A stretch of 64,000 nt of DNA from Antrodiella citrinella. Taxonomy: Eukaryota > Basidiomycota > Agaricomycetes > Polyporales > Steccherinaceae. Shown piece by piece: positions 46,966 through 57,868 of this stretch. The translations under genes and the position numbers were made by a program. Numbering within the stretch: position 1 is the first letter of the stretch; each line of letters opens with the position of its first letter. The stretch lies in contig SGPM01000139.1 of the NCBI GenBank assembly GCA_004802725.1, forward strand, positions 1 to 64,000. The letters are read 5' to 3'. A model generated the notes under the pieces. The model did not search any database. It was not told the origin of the DNA and worked only from the letters and a program-made list of their open reading frames with translations.

Positions 46966-47812
46966 GCGTTCGGTGCACTGGCAGGGCAGGGGCAGACTCG
47001 TGACGGGTTGGTGGTGGACGCTTTCGTCTTTTGTACATACGATATTGTCGGGATGGGGCATTGTGAGAGTATTCATTTTGTTTTTTGTTGTATCGCACCC
47101 CGCACCTTTCTTAGTAGCTTCTGTATGGATTGCTCGTGTATTATCCAGCTCGCCCTGCACCGTGGTATCTGAGAGAACATCGATGGCCCACCGGGTGACC
47201 GTTGAGGGGACTCTGCAGGAAGTGCGATGCAAGGCCGATTGTTATCTTGGGGGGATCCGATTGCTTCACGTCGTGTCGCTTCTGCTTCCATCCAACGCCG
47301 AGCGCGCTCACGGACGCTGGAGTCGACGGATGAGCTACCAACAACAGCGTTTGGTTCGCGTGGCACCCCGCGAAAAGTGTCGCGGGAGGTGTTCCCCATT
47401 CTGTCTTCTAGATCTATAGTGATCACCACTCTCTGTTAACGAACAACTGCAGTTGCCAAATCTAGCAGATCATTTGACAGCGTCGTTGTCGGACCGCCGG
47501 CAATTAGAGTACCGATAGAGCCGAGGACACCGAAACCGATAACGCCTGGGCCCACATCGCTCTTCTTGTTCTCATTCATCAAGATGGCTGCTTGTATGAG
47601 ATTCACGCGGCGTGTAAGTAGCTGTAACGCCAAATTGGAGACCTCGTGATTGATGACCTCTGGCTGGAATCTGATAGGTGTGGAAGTCGTTCGTAGACAA
47701 TAAAGGTGGGCGTCGGTTAGGCTTCGTTCTTTTTGTGTTGACTGTGATCACAGGACACGACCAGAACTGCATACCCAACGTCAGTGAGCGCCACTACACG
47801 ACATGCTTGACT
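46966..47812. other. Intergenic region with one minus-strand coding-like exon
   Basis: Between FKBP12 and the thioesterase. The only coding-like element is the minus-strand exon at 47436-47650, described separately. The rest shows no gene. Confidence 0.4.
47436..47650 (-). CDS. Possible exon of an unidentified protein
   Basis: A minus-strand frame with plausible composition: PEVINHEVSNLALQLLTRRV, NLIQAAILMNENKKSDVGPG, VIGFGVLGSIGTLIAGG, then a short polar tail and stop. It is preceded by an acceptor-like AG. The Gly-rich hydrophobic run could be a membrane helix. I do not recognise the family, and a start could only be the internal ATG at 47579 or lie in an unseen upstream exon overlapping the thioesterase promoter. 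It may be spurious or a remnant. Confidence 0.22.
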
Positions 47813-48472
47813 CGCCATCTAGACCCACATTCGTCCAGTTGAGCATATTGTCTGCGAAGCCTGGCATCCTTGAAGCATCGTTGAAGATAGAATCGTCTCA
47901 TAGTAAGCGGTGGATATCTTCGTTGTTTCCTGTTTTGACCACGCCTATAGTCAATAGAGTCGGAGTAAGCTTCCAACCCTAAACAGCATGGATCTCCGTC
48001 AGCTCATCTGGACTCCACAGACTGTCCATGGCGGATTGATTCTGAGCTTGACAGATACGTTGGGCTCGCTCGCCGTCGCCACCAAAGGTCAGTACATGAC
48101 CGGCGTGTCAGTTGACATCGGCGCGTCCTTCGTCAAGCCGGGAGGAAGAGTGGGTGACCTCCTCACTGCGAAAGCAGTGGTTACTGGCATCGGTGAGAAA
48201 CGCGTTGCTCCTTGTATCTTCGTATTGTTTGCCTGACTGGAAATGACAGGCAAATCCCTCGCGTACACGAGAGTGGATTTCTACAACTCGAAGGGACAGC
48301 TCGCAGCGTACGGACGTGAGTTCATCATCCGTCTTTCTTGTTTCTCTGGGGTTCTGACGTGTGTGCAGATCATACGAAGTACGTCGGGAAGTCGGCAGGA
48401 TACGAAAAGGATGTCAAGTTTTCTGATGACGGCGAGACGGTGATAGAAGGACAGGACCTCGAAGTCGACTAG
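47813..48472 (+). CDS. Hotdog-fold acyl-CoA thioesterase (PaaI/ACOT13-like)
   Basis: Predicted thioesterase of the PaaI/ACOT13 hotdog family, hydrolysing acyl-CoA esters. The spliced path is MLDSPSRPTFVQLSILSAKP, GILEASLKIESSHI, then a 14-nt micro-exon (47951-47964) giving NRVG, then TVHGGLILSLTDTLGSLAVA. That is the hallmark N-x-x-G-T-x-HGG of the active site, followed by the long hotdog helix. Next come GVSVDIGASFVKPGGRVGDL, LTAKAVVTGIGKSLAYTRVD, FYNSKGQLAAYGHHTKYVG and an acidic tail ending EVD. Reading from the ATG at 47988 instead would place the start in an intron and lose the catalytic Asn, so it is rejected. The first exon may still be missing: the ATG at 47813 is the furthest I can support. 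Introns of 48 and 56 nt flank the micro-exon. Confidence 0.8.
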
Positions 48473-49445
48473 TCTCAGATCACACTACATGTTAGTAACT
48501 GGTGTTTTGATCAAGAACCGCTCCATGACAGGCTCTGAGGGATCGGAAAACACGTGTCGTTGTTCTTTCACCCTCTGCTTGGAGAGAACGTGTCTCCGCT
48601 CGGCAGCAGGCCTCAATCACAGCGACAGCCGTTGCCCAACCGGCTCAAATCACGCCAATACTTCTTCGGGTTCTGGTTCAACGTCTTCCTCGTCCTCGCA
48701 ATAGCCCATCACTTCAACTGGACTGCGGCAGATCGCAGGGAGACTCTGTTCAGTGTGCTTATGGCGCCGTTCGGGAACACTGTTGGCAGTCACTGCTCTT
48801 ATGCAATTGCAAGGCGAAGTGCGAATCGTGCAGACTTCGGTACGACGACCGCTTCAGTTTGCCGTGGCTGATAGCTAACACGATGGCTCTGCGACTCTTG
48901 CCTGTGCGTACTATCGTTAGTATAAGCGGAGATGATGCTCGCTGACTCGGGTTATTCTCACGTTACGGGTCTCAAAGTCCCCGAAAATAATGTCCAAGTC
49001 ACTGTTGCCTAGACTTGCGTGTTCAATTTGACGATAAAGCCTGACTGCTACCACACTGGGTCCGGTAAGACTTGCTGTTAAGCTGTCCATTCAAGTTCTG
49101 ACTATTCATCTCAGGCTCCCAGCTGATGTCGTTGTCTTGCACCTGCGCGTCATTTCAGTTCTCAGGCTCTCACAACGCTGTCAGACCATGTCTCTGTTTT
49201 GGAGGGTACAAGACACGACTCAGCGACCTTCGTTGAAAGGGCGCGGTAATGCTCCGATCTTGCATAGATCGCGGATGCGCGAAACATGACTTGAACTTCT
49301 GGATAGATGATGATGCTTGTCCGAACAGATCTCTCGGGACGAAATTCGAACTTAAGCGCGGACACACAAGCTGGCAGCTTGAACTTGAAGCAAAGTTGAG
49401 ACTCGAGCCTCAGGCTTATTACGATTCCAGTAGTCACAAGAGAGT
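48473..49445. other. Intergenic region
   Basis: Open frames exist (for example 48554-48871, +) but no domain is recognisable. I see nothing firm here. Confidence 0.4.
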
Positions 49446-50032
49446 TTGCAGAGGTGTTATCAGAGGTCGGGGCAGACGGAATCGATGGTTACAGAGTCAG
49501 AGTCGGGGCACTGGACGCACTGGACGTGGAAAAAACGGAGCCTGAGCTGGTCGAGACGAGCACTACGGCCAGTGACACTGCTACCCGGTCGGCGGCGATC
49601 CCGATCCAGCGAGGCGGCACGGAGTGGGCAGACATTGGAATATGATGCGAGCCCGTGGAAGATCCCCACGTCGAGTCGCAAGCAAAGGACACGCGGGAGC
49701 TAGAAAAGGAGAAGCAGAAGGAAGGACAAACAAGATCGAGAGGTAGAACTACGCCAGTTACACGCACAGCTTGCGAACATGGGGACTCACGGCGGCTACG
49801 AAAAATAAAAGTGCGACGTCGGAGAAGGAGAACGAGTTGGAGGAGAAGAAGAATCTGGGGCTACGAAGCAGAAGAGTGCGAACTTGGAGAAAGAGCTGCG
49901 GGAGATGGGGAAGATGAATCAGAGGCTGAAGGGGTTAGTTTTGAGTGTTCATGCTACGACGGAGATGGAGAAGGTGTTGGCAAGTTTGGCTGAGTCAGTA
50001 AGAAGCGTTCCTCGATCTCCTCTTACATAGTA
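49446..50032 (+). pseudogene. Decayed coiled-coil coding region
   Basis: Coding-like segments lie in successive frames: REFAEVLSEVGADGIDGYRV and RVGALDALDVEKTEPELVET; then DREVELRQLHAQLANMGTHG; then KSATSEKENELEEKKN; then TKQKSANLEKELREMGKMNQ and RLKGLVLSVHATTEMEKVLA. The Glu/Lys/Leu pattern is that of a coiled coil. Frame changes between the pieces are not explained by obvious introns, so the copy looks broken by several small indels. Family not recognised. An intact gene with unusual splicing is the alternative. Confidence 0.35.
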
Positions 50033-50209
50033 GAAGCACGCTGAGGTTGGCTTGATGGTTGAAAAGCCTACTTTGGTAAAGCCACGGTGTGCTTGATTTA
50101 TCTCCTTACGAGACACTTTCGTCTAAAATACATGCTTGCCACAAGCAATTCGGTGACCTGTTGATAAATTCTGCTGCTTGCTTTTGATTTTGACGTGCAC
50201 TTCGGACCC

Positions 50210-51479
<1,270 letters not shown>

Positions 51480-52963
51480 GGTGAATAGATAGGTGGGTAG
51501 TCAGAACCCTATCGACGTCCTCCCTATATACGTGTGACGAAACCCACTCCTCAGTTTATCAATAGCTTTAGGCCCGAACCAGATATGTACGGGTCTCCTG
51601 CTTTCCGTTCCGCGTAGATAACCACGGTGCCGGCGTAACGATACGCAGGGGATCGGGAGCGTGCCTCCATAACCATATGGTGGAGCACTCGGTAAGTGAC
51701 AGTTGTCGGGCAGCTTCGGAGATGTGTGCACAGTGTGTGACTCACATGTGGATTGGGTGGGACAGTCTGTATACGTGGTTCAAGTACACACGCTCGCACA
51801 ATCCTACGGATCCCTTGCTGCTTTATCAGGCATAGTATCGACCTTCTTAGAACTCAGGATTGCATGAACAGCACCCAGACCAATGAACACAGAGGTGACT
51901 ATGTCTCACGAGACCGCGTCAAAGCAGGCATTCTTATGTTGAAATCTATGATGAGGCAGTTCTCGTAGATCAACAACGGATTTATCATTGATCCCGTTTT
52001 CGTAGATAAAGCCCTCTTTTCGTGTATTTCCCCCTCTCTCATGCGTTTGCAAGAGCTCAGCCAAACGCAATACATTCATTATATTCCTACTGTCCTCAGG
52101 AATTCTAACATCTTACTGCAACGTTCGCCAAGTCTTCTCAGATGAGTCTTCTGTCGATGGAGATTAGATAGATTCTGATAAGTCTGCATCTTGTATCCGG
52201 GAGGAAAGGCACAATACACACCTTCCACTGGCTTCCAGATCTCGCAGAGTCACGAAAGAACGTGCCATACTATCTCGATTACGGTTCAACACATCCACGA
52301 CACGAAACGTGTTCGCTATTCAACATTTCCTCACGGATATTGTTCGTTGGAGTCGAGGCGAGTCGAGTCAACAATGTTCTAAAACGGCACATGACTGAAT
52401 TTTCTTGTATATTTCGCCTCGAGCTGCGAGCAATAGTAAAATGTGAGAAAGATCTGGTATGAAGACCAGCAGCATCTCATGCTGAACAAGTTCCTGAACG
52501 ATGAGGTTGGCAAGAAATGGCAGGAGACAGGACTCAGGAGGCTGCTGAGCGCTGAACGACCTTGAGATGACTATCTTATCTGCTGTAGATCTGCGTCATC
52601 TTCGGCATCGTCCGTCTGCATTCGACGGTCCTCGTTTGATTATACGGGATGTTGTATTCTTCCAAAGTGTTTTCTCCAATTCAATTCGATCCCCGACGAG
52701 GTCATTCCAGCAATGAGACACAACCAACCCGTCGAACCTGCAGATGTTTGGAGATTAGCGTAAATCTCAGGTTTCAGCAAGGTTTTAGATATCTAACACA
52801 GCTTTGTCAGCCAATGAACATACCATGGACCGGTGTCTGGAGCCTGTACGTTTCGCATTTCTCCACGCTCAGGTCGGAATGATCCAACGCTGATTGATGC
52901 TTCAGATTACAGAATGAATTGGATGCCGACGGTGTTATTGTGACTTCAGCTTGAACCACCATC
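51480..52963. other. Divergent intergenic region (1.5 kb)
   Basis: Spacer between THI4 (-) and the nitronate monooxygenase (+). AT-rich patches but no gene is supported on either strand. Confidence 0.5.
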
Positions 52964-54217
52964 ATGCAGCCTATTCATACCAGATTGACGAAGCGACTCA
53001 GTGGGTTCTCCTAGGTTCAACGTGTGTATATTGTGAGCAGTACTAACGTCGTACGTGTCCAGATGTCAAGACTCCTATCATCTCAGCAGCCATGGCTCTT
53101 CCCGGAATCGCGGATATTGCTTATGCAGTGACGACAGCAGGAGGGTTTGGGTTCGTAGGCAATGGTGAGTCCCACCAACACATGTATTCAGCACCCAGCT
53201 CATGAACATGCTGTCCAGCCACGGATGGATCTGCAGCAATCAAAGAGAAGATGCAGGACCTTCGCACGAAACTGGGCGTGCCGCCCAAAGCCCCTCTACC
53301 TATAGGCTTCGGTCTCGTTGGATGGGTTCTGGACGGGGCGACAGACGATGACAGAGTGATCGCGACTCTGGAAGAACGCCCGACTGCTATCTGGCTGTCG
53401 TTCGGAAACGATCTGGGGAAGTATGTCAAGAAGGTGAGCGTATCGCCCTTCTTGTGGCTCCGGCCCATCATGAATGACATTTGTGTCGGATCGCAGGTGC
53501 GAGAGTATGAAGCCGGCCGGGAGCATAAGACGCTTGTGTTTGTGATCGTCAATTCGCCACAGGACGCCCTTCGAGCAGCAAATGAATGGAAGGTTGATGC
53601 ACTTGTCGTGCAAGGAATTGAGGCTGGAGGACACGGGGGCTCCGAGTCTCCGCCCATGTTCAGCCTCATTCAATCTGTCCTCAACGTCATACCTCGCGAT
53701 GGTCCATTCATCATTGCGGCAGGCGGGATTTCCACCGGTACTCAGATTGCCGGTCTACTCACTATGGGTGTCGACGGCGTCGTCCTGGGGACTCGGTTCC
53801 TCTTCACTAACGAGTGCGGGTGGCCAAAAGACAAGAAGCAAGTGCTCATCGATGCGGATTTGAATGCCACCACGCGGAGCATGGCGTTCGACGAAGTCAA
53901 CCGCACGATGGAATGGCCGGACAAATGTGACGGACGTGCGATCAGCAACTTGATCATCAAGGACAGCGAGCAGGGATTGACTGTGGACGAGCGGTTGAAA
54001 CTGTTTGACGAGAGTGCGAAGAAGGGGGAGACGGAACGGTTGGTTGTGTGGGCTGGGGTGGGTGCTGGTCTCACCAATGAAATCAAGCCTGCTGCTGTGA
54101 GTCTAATCATTTTATCTCGCTCGACTGAGAATTTACTTTGACTTGCAGACGGTTCTGAGGGAACTGCACGAAGAGGCTGTGCAGCATTTGAAAGCGGCTT
54201 CATCGCTTTTGGGATGA
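52964..54217 (+). CDS. Nitronate monooxygenase (2-nitropropane dioxygenase family)
   Basis: FMN-dependent enzyme that oxidises toxic nitronates such as propionate-3-nitronate. The start MQPIHTRLTKRL lies in a short first exon and is spliced to NVKTPIISAAMALPGIADIA, YAVTTAGGFGFVGN. The middle has APLPIGFGLVGWVLDG and ALVVQGIEAGGHGG, whose His-Gly-Gly carries the catalytic His. The phosphate-binding end of the TIM barrel is PFIIAAGGISTGTQIAGLLT, then MGVDGVVLGTRFLFTNEC. The C-terminus is AATVLRELHEEAVQHLKAAS and SLLG. Length is about 355 residues. Introns lie at about 53000-53061, 53164-53218, 53433-53496 and 54096-54149. No signal peptide, so cytosolic or mitochondrial. All catalytic features are intact. 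Confidence 0.9.
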
Positions 54218-56268
54218 AGATTCCTATGCTTCAGACTTGTAGGTATGGATCTGTTATGTAAAGAAATTTACGAATCCTTGAAAAGGCCTGTTATGCCTTT
54301 CTTTTCTTTTTTCTTCCCTTTTCTTTCTTGTTTATTGTCGTGCAGGGCCGAGCTCTATAATAGACAAAACTACAGGAATTTTGTACTGTATCGAAGTGAA
54401 GAGGCCATGAACAAATGGGGCTTTTGTGCCTTGACCACCGCTCTCCACTATACGCTCAAACTCAAGCACCTCGATGTCAAAGTCTCCTCCCTCTCTCACG
54501 ACGTACTGGTGAAAAGTGCGAAGTCTCGCTCTGTCTGTGTCGTTCGCGCCGAACAGTGGTTTGTTACTCTCGTCCGAGCGGTCGGGCTGACGCGTGCTTA
54601 GATAAGGGACCTCCCGCGTAGGAAACCAGAGCTTGGTTATATGCTCGTTGTCGGTATTTTCGAATCCGCCACTGGTATCAAAACAGTGGAAATACGCCAT
54701 GTACGCTGTCAATTAAACGTCATCTGCAGAGCGACCCCAGGGCGCTCCCATTGTCTGGTTCAAAAGCTTATTTCGACTGTGTAGTGGGATTGTAATGAAG
54801 ACATAATAAGGCACAATGTGTATCGATTTCTATTGATTTTTACAAAGGCGAACGATTACTAGATTAGAACGAACTTAAGACGCATGTTGGTTTCCCTAGT
54901 AGTAGTATTCGAGGCTGACGCCTCAAACCCTAACCAGGTACTTATCCTGGGGACCACGGAAAGATCTGCGCCAGGACGAGCTCTGCCCAATTGCTCAAGC
55001 GGAGCCCGCCCTCCCCCAGGAAAAGGAAACACCCACCTTTCATGATCCTCCCGGTGCTTGAGGACTACCCCCACGCGTCGCGCTGAAAAAAACATCAGTA
55101 GCAACGGAACGCAAACACGCAAACGACACCAGCAAGCGGCGAACGGGTCCAGCCCGGTGTCGATGGTAGCTCCCTCTCGGAGGAAGGCAGTTTACGGAAT
55201 CTACGCTCCAATAGCTGTAGCCCGGTGCTGGGGATGGCCAACGACCTCACTCGGAGGCGGGCAATAGACGGAATCCCCACGTTAGCTGCAGGGCCCGGTG
55301 GTGGTTGACGTTCTGAAGACTTGCCATAAAGGGCCATGAGCGACCCCGATTTGGCCAGTCACTTTCGGCCGGGAATTGCCGTGACTCCATAAGTGCGTTC
55401 GTCTCTTTTCAACTGAACACATTTATCCAGTACTCATACTTGGCTCTTCGTCGCTAGATGGTGCCACCATGCTCAGACAGGTAGTCGAACACGATACCAC
55501 CGTAAGCAGCTGTCGAAGCCCTCGTTCACAGAATAACGGAGATCTTTGTCCAATGACGAGTCCCAGGACCTGCCTCCCGGAAGGTCACATCGTGGACGAT
55601 AGTCCATAGTGATACTAGTAGGGAACTGGTGGCTCTGTTCCCACCTGTGTCTGAGAGCGAGACTGCCGGTCTGTCCCGCAGCGAGTTGGTGGCTGCTTGA
55701 CCCATCGGTTCGGTTTCCAGTATAGAATCGCATTCCTCGCCTGGAATGCTTTGAGTGAGACACGACCCTAGCGTCTACAGTTTGGCGAGGCAGGTGCTCG
55801 TCGTGATCACCGCAACATCGCTCAAACTGTTCTGGTGTTCTGAGCTCTTCTTTAAAGTTCTTTTTGATAGTGGGCCCAGAGTAAACCTATTGATCCATGA
55901 TCCGGTGCACTCAAAAGACCTAAAAGTCGAGAATGTTTGACAGTCTGCGTCAATCACCGCATCCGAATCCTGTTCAAGTCTTCTCCCTTCTCATATACTC
56001 TCATATTGCAAAGAGACGCGAACGAAGAGTCCGAATGTTTGAGTCTGATCATGAGCACTTGGAGCCGTCGCCAACGGACTTCCGAGACATTTCCTCACCG
56101 TGATGCATGATGCCTTGTGAATGTCCATATTCACAGCCGTGATCATATCTGTTTTTCGAATGTACGTATAAGATGAAGCACACAGTCTCACAATAACCTG
56201 AACCTTCTCTCTTCCCCAGCCCTTCCCCGTCCCCCCACAACATACCACAGACTCGCCAGACACCAGAG
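54218..56268. other. Intergenic region (2.0 kb) with imperfect tandem repeat
   Basis: No gene is supported. An open frame on the minus strand (54332-54712) is not convincing. An imperfect tandem repeat at 55148-55305 is listed separately. The last 100 bp are the chorismate mutase leader. Confidence 0.45.
55148..55305. repeat. Imperfect tandem repeat, unit about 74 bp
   Basis: The blocks AGCCCGGTG...TCGGAGG...CGGAATC recur with a spacing of about 74 bp (for example TCGGAGG at 55177 and 55251). There are two to two-and-a-half degenerate copies. It is non-coding; no relation to a known element is recognised. Confidence 0.5.
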
Positions 56269-57352
56269 ATGTCCCACACGCACTTCAACTTCACGCTCGG
56301 AGGCAGCCCGTTGTCCCTCGAGAAGGTTCGCGGGATCCTCGTGCGGCTCGAGGACACGATCATCTTCTCGCTCATCGAGCGTGCGCAGTTCGCGCACAAC
56401 CCGCGGTTGTACCAGAAAGGGGCCTTCGATGAATTGAAGGCGATTGGGTTCGAGGGGAGCATGTTGGATTGGTTCTTGCATGAGACGGAGGCGTTCCATG
56501 GTGAGTGGACCTTGCCGCCATTTGCGTGATAACAAGAGACATTCCTGATGAGAGTGTTTCTTCTGGAATAGCGAAAGCGAGACGGTTCACGAGGTGAGTT
56601 TGTACTGTCGCCTATGTATACTTAGAACTGGATCTCATAGTCGCGTACGTTACAGCCCAGACGAATACCCATTCACCCCACGCTCTTCCCTCCCCGAGCC
56701 CCTCCTCAAAGCGATCCCCTACCCCCAAGTCCTCTACCCAAACAACGTGAACGCCAACCCCACGATCCTCTCCTTCTACACGCGCTCCATCGTCCCGCGC
56801 ATCACGCGCCAAGCCACGCTCAAACTCGCCACACAGAAACGCGCGGCAGGGATCGTCGGGGACGAGGAGTACGAGGACGACGGGAACTACGGCTCCGCGG
56901 GCGTGCTCGATATGGAGGTCCTCCAGGCCGTGAGCAAGCGCGTGCACTACGGGAAGTTCGTCAGTGAGGTGAAGTTCACGGAGGATCCGGCGGCGTTCAT
57001 CCCGCATATATTGAAGCCGAATAGGGAGGCGTTGGGCGATCTGATCACGAAGCCCGAGGTAGAGAAGAGGCTGTTGCAGAGGCTGAGGAAGAAGGCGTTG
57101 GTGTATGCGCAGGATTTCGCGCCTGATGGTGAGCCACAGGGTGGCGAGGCTAAGATCGACGTGGATGGTGTCGTGGAGTTGTACGAAAACTACATTATCC
57201 CCTTGACCAAGGAAGTAGAGGTACGTCGCGTCACAACCCTCATCCAGAATGCAACTTATGCATGAATATGTTGACAGGTGGACTACCTGCTCGTTCGTCT
57301 AGAAGGTCTCTCGCAGAAGGAGATAGACGACCTGTTGACCCAGAAGCCATAA
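56269..57352 (+). CDS. ARO7: Chorismate mutase (ARO7)
   Basis: Converts chorismate to prephenate, the first step towards Phe and Tyr, as an all-helical allosteric dimer. The start is MSHTHFNFTLGGSPLSLEKV. The N-terminal helix RGILVRLEDTIIFSLIERAQ matches the yeast enzyme. GSMLDWFLHETEAFHAKARR and FTSPDEYPFTP follow. The regulatory-domain region is YPQVLYPNNVNANPTI. The active-site region is LQAVSKRVHYGKFVSEVKF. The C-terminus is ENYIIPLTKEVEVDYLLVRL and EGLSQKEIDDLLTQKP. Arg, Lys and Glu residues of the active site are in their expected places. Three introns (about 56501-56571, 56594-56655, 57222-57276) are phase-consistent. Length is about 300 residues, slightly longer than yeast because of an acidic insertion (GDEEYEDDGNYG). 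Confidence 0.95.
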
Positions 57353-57868
57353 GAGACGAGGCGAAGATAACCTATGTTCAAATACCCTTGTGCCTTCTAG
57401 ACATGCTGCTGTGTACAATAGAAATCGAGGATAGCCATGATAAAGCACTGTCATTGACTAATAAACCAGGGGAGGCGAGGAATAATACCCGTACAAAAGA
57501 CGCTGCGATCAAGCAAGAGGAGATGGGGTTCAGAAGAAAACGCGGAAGAAGGAAGAAAGTCGAGTAAGTCAAAGTGGGACGAAATGCAAGCAAGTCGGGT
57601 GGGTAAACGAGCGTAAACCAAGGACGCTCCTGAAAAAGCAAGAACAGGCAAGGTCAGATATATGCACAATGGGTAGAGGTATAATGTAAGAAGATATCAC
57701 GACTATCGGGTGTGGTAATAGAATGAGGGAATCGTTAGAATGTGAAGAGATCAGGATATCGAGGAAAGCATGGGGTAAACTGGAAACAGAAATGAGACCA
57801 GAAAGATATCCACTCCGAGAAAAGTCTGAGATGGAGCTCATAGGTATGAATGAGAGATAAAATCAGGG
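57353..57868. other. Convergent intergenic region
   Basis: Spacer between the 3' ends of chorismate mutase (+) and the first septin-like gene (-). No gene is seen; probably 3' UTRs. Confidence 0.5.

Noticed and set aside
47988..48236. Thioesterase starting at the ATG at 47988
   Set aside because: That ATG falls in the intron between the 14-nt micro-exon and the HGG exon. Using it loses the conserved Asn and replaces family sequence with MDLRQLIWTPQ.
51480..51750. Possible TPP riboswitch upstream of THI4
   Set aside because: The conserved CUGAGA and the long P3/L5 core sequence of the aptamer were not found on the transcribed strand.
54332..54712. 126-codon minus-strand frame beyond the nitronate monooxygenase
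   Set aside because: Reads plausibly, but has no domain, no intron support and no neighbouring exons.
54926..54940. Telomere-like CCCTAACC
   Set aside because: Only one and a half units in a non-repetitive context, so chance is the best explanation.
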